Source: Spongilla lacustris (Eukaryota > Porifera > Demospongiae > Spongillida > Spongillidae). Taken from it: a stretch of 64,000 bases of DNA. Below the pieces are notes generated by a model. The model saw only the letters and a list, made by a program, of their open reading frames with translations, did not search any database and was not told the DNA's origin. The DNA is taken from assembly GCA_949361645.1 (NCBI GenBank), contig OX442418.1:9768632-9832631 (forward strand). The letters run 5' to 3'. Positions 1 through 10,569 of the stretch are shown here, piece after piece (the first letter of the stretch is position 1; each line of letters starts with the position of its first letter). Position numbers and translations under genes: made by a program.

Positions 1-8
1 AAGATTGA

Positions 9-160
9 GATGTTTTGCACGTGCCGGAGTACCGAAGACAAAGGTACATGTATGTTGGAGTGTGTTAAATGTTCTACCGTATACGTGCATGAAGGAGTCC
101 AATAGGATTGAAATGGAAGACTGTAGCATAACGTGGCTGTGCGACTCATGCAGCTATTAG
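9..160 (+). pseudogene. Degenerate PHD-finger tail of a transposon protein
   Basis: Reading + from the ATG near 10 gives a Cys-rich stretch starting FCTCRST and containing MLECVKC. After a frame change near 105 it continues as EDCSITWLCDSC and stops at 158-160. The spacing C-x-C, C-x2-C, then W-x-C-x2-C resembles a C-terminal PHD finger, as found at the end of several transposon proteins including Ginger-type ones. The frame change and the damaged His/Cys centre make it a relic. A close relative lies at 24389-24541 with the same 3' flank. The parent element is inferred only. Confidence 0.45.
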
Positions 161-365
161 GTATAGCCTGTACGCATTTGACTGTAAGCAATGTTGTCGC
201 GATTTGATACGATGAATTTTTACTTTCATCACAAAACACCAAGTGTGTACTAACGCAATTATGTTAATTTTACGGTCAGACTGTGCACTATTCTCGAAAA
301 CTACATAGCGGGTCAAAAAACACCAACCCAGTTCAAATCGGGTCAAGATAAGTGTAATGCCAAAA

Positions 366-510
366 ACCGGGTCAACCGGCTTTAAATCCGGTCAACCGGT
401 TTTGAATCGGGTCAACCCGCTTTAAATCGGGTCAACCCGCTTTAAATCGGGTCAACCCGCTTTAAATCGGGTCAACCCGATTTAAATCGGGTCACGGATT
501 CAAATCGGGC
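366..510. repeat. 20-bp tandem repeat
   Basis: About seven copies of a 20-mer of the form CGGGTCAACCCGCTTTAAAT, the last copies degenerate. Each unit holds a GGGT..ACCC mini-palindrome. The single motif AATCGGGTCAAGATAAGTGTA just upstream (about 335-357) recurs at about 24702-24724, so the array grew inside a dispersed repeat. Confidence 0.8.
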
Positions 511-615
511 CGTAACATATGCATCTCTTGTGGTGAAAAAACTTCTGTTTATTGTTGGTAAGCCATGCATAATGTTCTATGTGAAAAACACTGATACTTA
601 CCCAACCTTACATAG

Positions 616-1694
616 CCTCACCCTCTCAGCCAACTAATATCACATCTAACCCAGTGAATTTTAACAAAACTCAGTTGTACATCAGTTGGCAGGCCCCGAT
701 CTACCTAGGAGTCCCTCCTGTCTCCACCTACATACCAACAGTAACTTCATCTCTTGATCCAACTAATCGAATCATCACAGTAAATACAACTTCTGTTCTC
801 TTTACTCAATTGCTGCCTGGATTGTCCTATGACATCACTGTTGTAGCTGTGAGCACCTATGGCAGTGTTTCAGCACCTGGTCCTTCAAGTGACAGAGTCA
901 CCTTCAGTACTGTCCCTACTGGTAAGAACTTTTATTGTTGGTCATTAATAGATAACTTTTTGCCAATAGTGCCAACTCTTGAGTGCAATAGTTTGATTGC
1001 TGTTGGTGAAGGGGTCAATGTATCATGGACAGTTGGGTACAATGGTGGGAGAGACATCTCAGCAGTTGAGGTTGAATGCACTCTGGCTGGCAGTGATCAA
1101 AAACATCAGCCCATCAATGCATTGGTCACACCCACTGCAACATCAGTACTAGTTAGGAAGCAGTTTGTGGCCACCAGATCCTACACATTCCAGATATCTG
1201 CCAAAAATTCCATTGGCAGAAGTGATGCTATTGTGTGTGGACCAGTTCTTATCACAGAAGGTTTGTAGAGATTACTCTGATACTATAACACATAAAGTTC
1301 CTCTCATCTTCAGGAATTCCTATTCGACCTAATCAGCCGATTCTTGCCAGCACCCAACTGGAGACAGTTACCATGACATTGAGTACAGCTGCATCTGGTG
1401 CTGGAAGTACTGGGACATTTGTGTTCCTAGTAAACTCCACCCCTCCAGTGGACATGATGTCATCCAGCTATCCATTCCCCTCATACACTGATGGACAGCA
1501 GGTGTCTGTTGTGATCAACAACATAAGAGCTGATATCATGTACTCATTTACAGTTTCTGCTAAAAACATGCATGGTACCTCTGACTTTACCACAGCAACT
1601 TGGATAAGCAATGGTGAGTGTTTGATGATACGCTTGTACATGTGTTGTTTACCTTTTACTACAGCTACTACACAGCCTCAGCTACCAATAACAG
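616..1694 (+). CDS. Fibronectin type III repeat protein, partial (four exons)
   Basis: Exons 616-921, 970-1260, 1314-1613 and 1665-1694 all join in phase 1, and every intron is GT..AG (48, 53 and 51 nt). Each of the first three exons is one FN3-like domain: QLYISWQAP and LPGLSYDITVVAVSTYG in the first, NVSWTVGYNGG and SYTFQISAKNSIGRSD in the second, RADIMYSFTVSAKNMHGTSD in the third. The fourth is a 10-codon exon rich in Thr, Pro and Gln. Phase-1 FN3 exons are typical of extracellular adhesion receptors and receptor phosphatases. No signal peptide, membrane segment or cytoplasmic domain is visible, so both ends lie outside or were displaced by the transposon-rich DNA after 1.7 kb. The first intron has no stop and is in frame, so a naive reading runs through it. 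Confidence 0.85.
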
Positions 1695-3120
1695 GTAATG
1701 CAGTAAGTGAACAATGAAGTGGTTTGTTAATGTTTTTAAAAAACAATATGATTCAGTACTCATACCCCTGCATCATACAATTATTAAGACAAAAGTATAA
1801 CGAACCCTCACCTTCTCCCCTTCTCCTTTTATGGCAATTCTACCACTGTTGAGTTGCCAGAAAAAGCCATATGTACTTTAGCTGCATGCTGCTAACACAC
1901 ATGCAGCCTAACATACTAACCTCCTGTGTTACATGCTGATAAATTTCCAAGGCTGCAAGCACCACTCATCATAATTACCTGTTGCACCCAAGAGAAACTT
2001 AGCAACATTTGAAGCTCATATCAGGAGAATTAAAATAAAAATTTAGGGGAAAAGTAAAAAAAAAAAACGGGAAAGTTGGTGGGATATAGGAATTGAAGGC
2101 AAATGTGGTACAAAGAGTGGTCTAAAAAGACTGAAAAAGGTTATGAGAAAGAAAAATAAGACAAAAGTTCATTTAGCACATGCAAATATAAATTTCCCTT
2201 TCTTTTTCACATCTCCTTTGCCTTGAATTCTATTTTTAAAAGAACGTGTTTCATTCCATTTTTATAAGATACGGGCTTCAACAGTATCAGCGGTGCGAGC
2301 TTCTAAGCGTCACACTATGAACAGAATTCCGAGTACGAGCTACGTATTTCATATAGGATCTCTTCTGTCACTTGTTAGAAGCAAGTGCCTACTATCTTTA
2401 CTGTAACTGTTAAGAGCTGACGTCCACTTTTTCAGAATCTGTACTGTAGCTGTCATGAACAGACGCCTGCGCTTGTTTTCAGGGCTATCAGCACTGTACC
2501 GAACGCGGGAAGACTCTAACACATCGTCTCGATTTTGGAGTTACTCCTCTTGTATTTTTCTCTCCTCACGTGATGGCGTTTTTATATTCTCTCCAATAGT
2601 GGTAATCACAACAACTATATCAAATTTATTTATTTTTAAACCACGAGCTTTTTTGTTCTCTTTTTATGAAGACTGCATGGAATAAAACGTTTAAATGGCC
2701 ATCTTTCCCACAAAGAAAAATGGCTTGGAATCATTAATGAATTTACAGAGAACATCTGTGTACATGTATATGATTTTTCAGTCGGGGGGCCGGGGATTGA
2801 AAAATCCTCTGCATAATCAGAACTTGACTCCACGCATTTTTTTTTTCTTCTAGTCTGATAGCAACAAAGAACTATAAACTATCTGTTTTGTGGTACTCAA
2901 TTAAGTAATATGCGGGTCGCCTTTTTAATGATTTCACGACCAGGTCAATTCCTAATGTATGCATGTATAAGAATCATACTTATGTAGTTCCTGATTAAAT
3001 TGTGCGGCGTTATGAGCAAAGTAGGATTTCATTTGATTCTAGTTTTGAAGTTGTTTTATCAATATGACTTCATATAGATAAAGCTCAATGACGCGAGAGG
3101 AATACCTCCAAAATTGAGAT
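1695..3120. other. Non-coding, repeat-derived stretch
   Basis: No exon chain was found. The part from about 2050 to 2180 (GGGAAAGTTGGTGGGATATAGG onward) resembles the left arm of the fold-back element at 30408-30947, so a decayed relative of that MITE probably lies here. Confidence 0.4.
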
Positions 3121-3181
3121 AAGTTAGAGACCTCCGGCCCACTTTGAGTAAATACTTTTCCTGAAAAGAAGTGGGCGTCTA

Positions 3182-3951
3182 CTAACGACAGCTACAGAAC
3201 AGATTCTGCTTGAAGGGTCTGACTGTGATGTCGATAGCTTGGGCCCTCCCAGTCTGCACGGACGATTCCAGTCTATGGAGCCGTCCGCTAATTGTCTGTA
3301 TGATACCCAGTAGGTCGTTGTCCGTCGAGGAGGCCACATTCGCGACTGCCTCTGCCCGCTCATCATCCTCGGCTGGCTGCTGCTGAGTGACGGAAATAAC
3401 ACGGTGAGACTTACATGTGTACCAGTGATTGGACCTGAGCTTCTTAGATAAGATTCCAATTCGATGGTGGCAGTGACAGCTTCCTCGACGTTTTGGGGTC
3501 GCTTCTGCTTAACTCCAAAAGCAACCTGGGGGTTTTCAATCTGTGACAGGAACTGGTTGAGGGCCAGACATTCGCGCGCTCTCTCTTCGAAGTCTGCGTA
3601 AGCCTTATCGGATAAAACCCTTAAGGCATCACCAAATGATGCCCAGTCCTAGTCATCCCGCTTTGCCCGCGTATGCAACTCCGCCACGTAAAGCTCCTTT
3701 TTGCTATCGGGAAAAAAAAGCCTCTTCAATGCTTTTACACACTCACCGTAGTCTTTCCGCGTGTTCTCTGGCAGCTTCATAAATACAGTATTAGCCTTCC
3801 CCGTCAAGCGCACCCTCAACCACTTCAACTTATCTCCGTCAGTTTCCCACTTGTTGACAACCGCGACGCTTTCAAAATGGTCAATCCATTCTTGCCAGTT
3901 TCCGCAGTCACCACTAAAGGGCTCTGGAATAAGTAGCGGCTTGGAGGACAT
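3182..3951 (-). pseudogene. Gag-like polyprotein of an LTR retrotransposon, broken
   Basis: On the minus strand the ATG at 3951 opens MSSKPLLIPEPFSGDCGNW and continues through WLRVRLTGKANTVFMKL and a short helical region, the layout of a Ty3/Gypsy-class capsid domain. A TAG interrupts the frame at about 3648-3650. The same frame then reads on to about 3430. From about 3400 the best reading (AEDDERAEAVANVASS, then a coiled-coil-like LHRLESSVQTG) is in another frame and stops at 3182-3184. A GTAAGT..CAG segment at the switch could be an intron, but a simple frameshift is as likely. No zinc knuckle, protease or reverse transcriptase follows, so only the 5' end survives. It sits 25 nt inside its LTR. 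Confidence 0.7.
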
Positions 3952-3976
3952 GGTACAGCTCTGCCGACTACGCCAA

Positions 3977-4160
3977 TGTAACGCTGCCAAGTTTAATAGT
4001 AGCAGAGTTCAGTACAACCACAAGCACAGAATACAATACAGACAGTCAATATACAAAAATACGACTATATATAGTTTCACATGAATAGAGGGGTCAAAGG
4101 ACTCTAATATGCGCGTCTCTCCATGTCTTGAGATGCGCGACTGTTTACGTCACCATTACA
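3977..4160 (-). mobile_element. 5' LTR of the gag-bearing retroelement
   Basis: Read on the minus strand it starts TGTAATGGTGACG and ends GCGTTACA, so the ends form the short inverted repeat TGTAA..TTACA. The same sequence in the opposite orientation is at 21352-21526, which fixes both borders. The minus strand continues past the LTR as TTGGCGTAGTCGGCAGAG, a plausible tRNA primer-binding site, then gag. Confidence 0.75.
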
Positions 4161-5080
4161 TATGTATTAACAGCTTTAAAATTGTATTACATACATTTAC
4201 AGCTTTATCATTTATTGTTATAACAAATTTATGATTTACCAATTAGTCAATGAGTAATTTTTTTAAAGAGACTTAGTCAATGAGTAATGACTGCATTGCT
4301 TATTACTATGATTGCACCTTGCTTGATACAGTCAGTTCATCACTGTTAAAATCTCTACTTCACTAAGTTGCACACATGTTATTTGAATGCCAGGGTAGGT
4401 GTTCATAAAACTAACGTTCATATTGTATACATCAGTGATACATGCATATACGAATCATACAGTTATTATTGCACATAAGACCATAAAAACCTTACTGCTG
4501 TTAAAATTCTGTGTGCATTGTTCTGCACAGTGTAGTGAGTAGCAGTGTAGGCGGAACATAAAGGTCACCATGGAATGTGGTCTACTACTACATGCATGTA
4601 GGCATCCATTTGAGACATAGAGCACTTACAACTGGTTCTCAACCAACTCAGCTACATACGGCCATATACATGTATGGGTGAAGCATTCAAGTCAAAGGTG
4701 TAGAAATTCTACCTCAAAGACTAAACATTGGAGATGAGTTAGTGGGCCTAGGCACCATTTAAAATCCTTAACACTAATAAGTCTATACTTTTAAGCTGCA
4801 CAAAACTGAGACATATTCGTATTTCACAAGTAATTGCTTGGGTTTGTTACTTTTCTGTGTTTGGACTGACATAAATGAGGCTTCTAGAAATTATAAGGAA
4901 AGGGGGCAGGCGGGGGGCTAGCTGAAATTAAGTACTCGTTGGTGAAATCGAAGGTTTTGGATATGCTTGTACATGCATGGCCATTTACATCTTAAGTGGA
5001 AGTGGGTTGGATTTTATTAGGCTCCAAGCCTGAGAACTAATCGACCGCCTGACAGTTTTTAGCTGTCAGGCAGAGGATGA
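4161..5080. other. No gene seen
   Basis: AT-rich sequence with stops in all frames. The only structure is a perfect small hairpin at about 5048-5070 (CCTGACAG..CTGTCAGG) just before the fold-back element. Confidence 0.5.
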
Positions 5081-5410
5081 GAGATGCAGCATAACGGTAT
5101 ATCATATGTGTAGATATCGTTCATGTTATGAACAATAATGGATGGTTTGTAGCAGCCAGAAGTGGTAGTTGGCACGGTTATGGTTTAAACGATGTAAGCA
5201 TTTTAAGGTTTTATACACATCATCTCTAAAACTTTTAGGGATGATGTATATAAACATTACAGTACTACATCGTTTAAAACCAAGTTTTGTTTACTGCTCC
5301 TATTGATTACTATTAACTAGCTACCACTTCTGGCTGCTACAAACCATCCATTATTGTTCATAATATGAACGATATCTACACATATGACATACCGTTATGC
5401 TGCATTTCTC
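5081..5410. mobile_element. Fold-back MITE, about 330 bp
   Basis: The left arm 5081-5168 (GAGATGCAGCATAACGGTAT...) is the near-perfect reverse complement of 5322-5410. A second, inner palindrome (CATCATCTCTAAAACTTTTA / GGGATGATG) is near the centre. The structure folds into one long hairpin and has no reading frame, as expected of a MITE. The superfamily is not assigned because no clear target duplication was seen. Confidence 0.8.
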
Positions 5411-5859
5411 AAACTCTTTCCAGCTATGCTATTATTATTTTTTACATATAAACCAATTTCTTGTATAGTACCAATCTTATGATTGATGGGTGAAAAAAAT
5501 GGCAGTTATTGTGTATGTGATTTGGCGCCATCTAGAAAACACCCTGCGCCGACACCAAAACGAATGAAACTACTTATGCATAAAGCATAGTCCAGGGGTC
5601 ATAGAATGAGTCACAGTTGATCCCAAATGTGTCATGTGACAAATAATGTACATATTTATTTGATGGAATTGGTCCAATTTTGAAGCAGTACGTACGTTTC
5701 CCAGTATACTATTTTTGTATACAAGGTAAAAGTGTACCAAAAGCTATCATCTTTCACTAAACCATGTATATGAATGAGCCTACTAAAGCAACCTCGCGAA
5801 CGTAGACCTGCACGTCCTCGTACTCAGTCCATGTAACACCACAACCACAACCACGACCA

Positions 5860-6310
5860 CCACTATCTCCCTCCCCTCCCTCTCCAGTCTCCACTTCCCT
5901 CCCTCTCCATCCCCTTCTTCTTACTCTCCCTTCCTGGCACTCCCTCTCCCTCTCCCCTCTCCCCTCACCCTCGCTCTCCACTCCCCCACCCTCCCCTCCT
6001 CCCCCTCCCTCCCCTCCTCACCCTCCCTCCCCTCCTCCCCCTCCCTCCCCTCCTCCCCCTCCCTCCCCTCCTCCCCCTCCCTCCCCTCCTCCCCCTCCCT
6101 CCCCTCCTCCACTCCCTCCCCTCCTCCCCCTCCCTCCCCTTCTCCCCCTCCCCTCCTCCCCCTCCCTCCCCTCCTCTCCCTCCCTCCCCTCCTCCCCCTC
6201 CCTCCCCTCCCCTCTCTCCCCTCCTCCCCTTCCCTCCCCTCCTCCCTCTCCCTCTCTCTCCCCCTCACCCTCCCTCCCCCTCCACCCTCTCCCCTCCCCT
6301 CTCTCCCCTC
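5860..6310. repeat. Pyrimidine-rich minisatellite upstream of the VWA gene
   Basis: Almost pure C/T on the + strand, built from CTCCCTCCCCTCCTCCCC units with few interruptions. It lies about 250 bp upstream of the TATA box at 6565. Such mirror-like purine/pyrimidine tracts can form triplex DNA. Apparent Arg/Glu/Gly-rich reading frames across it are composition artefacts. Confidence 0.9.
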
Positions 6311-6564
6311 CCACTCCCAACATTGATGAGAAACGCCCACGTTTCCATTTAAAAATATGCCAGGCCAATACGCATTTGTCTTAGATCTAGAATGACCCGT
6401 TATAAATCCATCCACTGCATACGTGGAGAGAAAGCAGAAGTTCACGAATTGAATTGCTGGGATCAATTGTACAATGGCGCTAATTTTAATGAATGTTACC
6501 ACATCAAGACCGAAGAAATGGAATTGGAATGTGGTGCGGAGGAATGAGTGTCAGTAACGTTTGA

Positions 6565-6572
6565 TATAAAAG
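6565..6572 (+). promoter_or_regulatory. TATA box of the VWA/EGF gene
   Basis: TATAAAAG stands 83 bp upstream of the ATG at 6655, which opens a signal peptide. The distance fits a core promoter with a short 5' leader. Confidence 0.55.
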
Positions 6573-6654
6573 CGTTCGCTCTTTATGATACATAGCAGCT
6601 AGCTGTGTACAAGGCATATACAGTTACCAATCGACGGCCAAACATCAATTCGTT

Positions 6655-9389
6655 ATGACGTCTAGGGCTTTACAATTTGTTTTCTTCGCAATTTTTAGAA
6701 CCGTCTCTGGACTGCAGTCCGATCAGTGTGGTGGAGATTTACTTCAATTGGCCATCAACATACAGGATATTTCTACAGTGATACTAGAAGATATGGCAAC
6801 CGTAACGTACACTGTGTTCGAAAGAGAGCTCGGGCCCCCGCCTGCAGAGCTGGGTATAAACATACCACCTCCTCATAACGTATCCTTCGAGTCCCCTAAC
6901 AGCATGCCAATTAAACCTTCATCTAGTATGTTCTATTCTTCTTCTGTGGCTTCATCTATTTCTGCATCTACCGGTGTTTCATTTGGTCCAAAGGTGTCCC
7001 CAACCATTGTCCCCAGCATCAACAGACTCAACACACTGCTAATCCAGAACGTAAGTAGCGATGAAATATCAGGAAGAAGGAAACGGTCATCAACAAATGG
7101 TCCACCTCTGAACATTAAGTTCCTTTTCGAAACAGTAAGCAAGGCTCTAAACGTCACGCTTTCTGACTTCCAGTACAATGCATTTACGTCGGCAATAGTA
7201 GAAATTGCGCAAGAGTATATCAAAGCCTGCAAGACATCAAATCGTGCAGGTGCGACAATAAACACTTTATATGATCAGCTTATTAAAGTCCGTAAATCAA
7301 AACCCTCAAACAAGGCCAATCTCCTACGACGCATACTTGCAAAGAGTTTGTGCGCTGACACAAGAACAAAGCGACAAAGCCCAAGCGATCCCAATATATA
7401 TGATTTCTTCCATACGATCACTCATTCCGAAGCTAAAAACTTATTTGGCTTTAATTTCGTTGAACTTTTCATGAATGGCGTAGGATTTCCCACTCTCTCA
7501 TTTGTCGTAGACACAACAGGGAGCATGAGCTCAGCTATCGATGGAGTGAAAAAAGCCATTAAGACCATCATAGCAACAGAGAAACAAAATCCATTATTTT
7601 ACGTGTTGACACCTTTCAATGATTATGACGGTGATGGAGAATATAGTACTTTGCCAAGTAAGCTATTTGTTTTCGATCATGCATGCATTTTTACATGCTA
7701 GCTGATGATGTAAGTTCTTTGAATATAGATTACGGACCAAACGTAATTGCAACTACACGTATTGAATTCGGAGATTTTAATCAGGAACTAAAGAACCTAT
7801 ATTTGAATGTAAGTAACCTAGTAGCCCATTCCGGCGGTGATGCCCCAGAGTACTGCATGGGGGGAATTCTCGAAACTTTGCGGGCGACGCGTACAGCAAC
7901 GGAAGACGGAATGAGCTATAATATACCTCTCTGGAATAAGGCATCACAAATTATAGTGTTCACTGATGCCACTGCAAAGGATGAATCTCTCTTAAAAACT
8001 GTTGAGGATAAAGTTAGGGAAACACGGGTGACAGTTATTTAGTTTCATACTGACTAAACCTTACTTTACATCATATTCTCCGTATGATAGTATAGCCAGT
8101 ATTAACAATGGTGTGGTGATACGATCAAATTCAAGGATCGAAGACGTTGTACAAACTCTAATTGAGTTTGCACGAGAGCGTGGGTTCATGATTGAAGATA
8201 GTGATCTTGACGGCACAGAGCATCATAAAAGATCGGCAGAAACTTGCTACACTTTTGGCACATCATTGTATACCTCCCAACTTGTTGTTTTTTTTGTGCA
8301 AGATTTATCGCTGACATATCCCAATGGCACAACCACGAGAATACAAGGACCAAGTACCTATACTGTCCAATCACCTGACGCAGGACGATGGGCAATGTGT
8401 TCCATTGACCAAATTCTCTACAGCACTCAAACTGATGTGCACTACACTGTTACGTTTCTAGACTCCAGGTTCTCCACTTCGGAAAATCTTCCTACTGTTT
8501 GTAAGTACACATTGTAAATGTACACATTTTTATTATAGTTATTGGCATAAATGGCATTACTGTAGGCTTTATGTGTATAAAATTATTAAGTTTTCGTTCA
8601 TGCAGGTACGAAAGGAATGATTGCTGTGAAAATCATAGATGACAGTGCCAAATTTATGTCCCCAAATGCATCTCTGGATTTAGATCTACTGAATTCAGAC
8701 AACATATTGCTAGCAACAGTTGGTCTTTTGCACTGTTCTGGAACATATCTGGGAAATATTACCTATCCGGAGGGTATAGTCAATTCCTTTAGGCTCAGAG
8801 GTAGTGATCGCATGGGTAACAAATTCCAATTTCGGAGAAATAGTAGCAGCACGTTTTCCTTTTCTGCGGACCCATGCAAGTCTTTGACCTTCGTCCCCAG
8901 CCAGTCCAGTGGAGTTGTCATTGCATCAGGAATGAGCCGGATATTCTCGTTCTTCCTCTTATTCAATGCCATTACTACACCAGTTGAGGTCAGGATAAGT
9001 GCGCTTTCAAACTCTAAAATGATCAGCAGAATGGTGTTAATGAATAGCTCTGTAATCACATCAGAAGCAGTTACAACGTATACAATAAGTGTAAACGTGT
9101 CTGTTGGCACATTGGCTAGCGGAAACGCACAGGCTTCATTTAAAGTTCAAGCCCATTGTGGGTGCAACGTTTATAATTCCAACGAACAGTTATTTCAGAT
9201 CTCTACTGTCGTGGTAAGCATTTATTGCGTATAAAGATAAGACGAGTGGATACTGTTATGCTTAATTGATGCAGAGTACGCCAACCGACAATTGTGGTGG
9301 GTGCCTGAATGGAGGTACTTGCGCAAGACTATTTGGAAGATTCTTTTGCTCCTGCCCATCATCCTTCATAGGAACCTACTGCCAAACAA
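6655..9389 (+). CDS. Secreted VWA domain protein with hemicentin-like middle region and EGF domain
   Basis: Exon 1 (6655-7657) encodes a signal peptide (ALQFVFFAIFRTVSG), a Ser-rich segment, two basic furin-like sites (RRKR near residue 140, TKRQ near 237) and the start of a VWA domain with the metal-site motif DTTGSMS near residue 286. The next exon starts at 7702 or about 7728, both in phase, and carries SGGDAPEYCMGG and IIVFTDATAKD, typical of hemicentin/VWA7-type VWA domains. Near 8039-8043 an apparent 4-nt insertion makes a stop and shifts the frame; reading resumes to 8500 (DLSLTYPNG, SPDAGRWAMCSID). Exon 8606-9213 continues the hemicentin-like region (FRLRGSDRMGNKF). Exon 9275-9389 is an EGF domain (CLNGGTC...FFCSCPSSFIGTYC). 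A possible further exon at 9801 reads SIANGIKSGVLVAALF. Likely extracellular; the frameshift is a mutation or a sequence error. Confidence 0.8.
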
Positions 9390-10110
9390 GTAAGATGTAT
9401 AATTATTTCACTCTTCTTGAATGCATGCTTTCTTTCAACACTAGAGTTGAGCTGAAGTATACGGTGTCGAGTCTATTAGATTTGTACATGTAATGTGCTT
9501 GTACTGCCGAGCCTAGTATATAAGTTACTTGTACTAGAAATTGTACATTAGTGTTGTATAGCCGCCTAGGAGATACCTGCAGTACTGATCATCTATTAAA
9601 ATGTTGACCAAACCGAAATTTGTCAACTGCATATGTCACACACATAACTCGGGTTAGGAACAGTTCTCAGAGGAAAAAATACACTAATAGATTCAGAATT
9701 GATCTGAATACTTGCTTTAGTGTCAAATAGTCTTGAGGCTACATTGCATTATTGTGAGTCCAGCCAGTAACAAGAAAATATTAATTAATTATACTTTCAG
9801 AATCGATAGCAAATGGAATCAAAAGTGGTGTTCTTGTGGCTGCATTATTCAAAACAGAGCAATTCAGAGCAATAAAAGGTTCAACCTAGCTACATTGATT
9901 GTGTTACCACATTGTAATGTTGTGTTTACATGCGTTTCTTGCTGGTGGGTACCTTTACAAAAATTTAGCTGGTTTGACTGTGTATACAAGCACAGTCTCA
10001 ATCAGGTCATCAGGAGTTGTAGATTAAATGATCACTGCAACAATGAATAAATAAATTGCTAACTACCTTGAGAGCTGATTGCTGCAGTTGTGAGGACATT
10101 AGGGCCGGCC
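9390..10110. other. 3' flank or large intron of the VWA/EGF gene
   Basis: No strong exon except the possible one at 9801 after the acceptor TACTTTCAG, phase-compatible with the EGF exon and beginning a hydrophobic run. It soon meets a stop unless spliced again. Confidence 0.35.
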
Positions 10111-10116
10111 CCTAGG

Positions 10117-10566
10117 GGTGGGTACACACATGAGGACATTAGGGGTGGGTACACACATGAGGACATTAGGGGTGGGTACACACATGAGGACATTAGGGGT
10201 GGGTACACACATGAGGACATTAGGGGTGGGTACACACATGAGGACATTAGGGGTGGGTACACACATGAGGACATTAGGGGTGGGTACTCACATGAGGACA
10301 TTAGGGGTGGGTACACACATGAGGACATTAGGGGTGGGTACACACATGAGGACATTAGGGGTGGGTACACACATGAGGACATTAGGGGTGGGTACACACA
10401 TGAGGACATTAGGGGTGGGTACACACATGAGGACATTAGGGGTGGGTACACACATGAGGACATTAGGGGTGGGTACACACATGAGGACATTAGGGGTGGG
10501 TACACACATGAGGACATTAGAGGTGGGTACACACATGAGGACATTAGGGGTGGGTACACACATGAG
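10117..10566. repeat. 27-bp minisatellite, about 16-17 copies
   Basis: Nearly identical units of GGGTGGGTACACACATGAGG plus ACATTAG. Two units differ by one base (TACTCA near 10287, TTAGAGG near 10519). Because 27 is a multiple of 3, several frames on both strands stay open across the whole array; none is believable as a gene. The homogeneity suggests recent expansion. Confidence 0.95.
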
Positions 10567-10569
10567 GGA

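Noticed and set aside
922..969. In-frame reading through the first FN3 intron
   Set aside because: It has GTAAGA..AATAG borders and phase 1 like the neighbours, and encodes residues that do not fit an FN3 domain.
5757..6502. Long Arg/Glu/Gly-rich minus-strand frames
   Set aside because: They are translations of a CT-rich minisatellite with no splice sites and no domain.
10117..10566. CRISPR-like array
   Set aside because: Units are contiguous with no unique spacers, and the DNA is animal.
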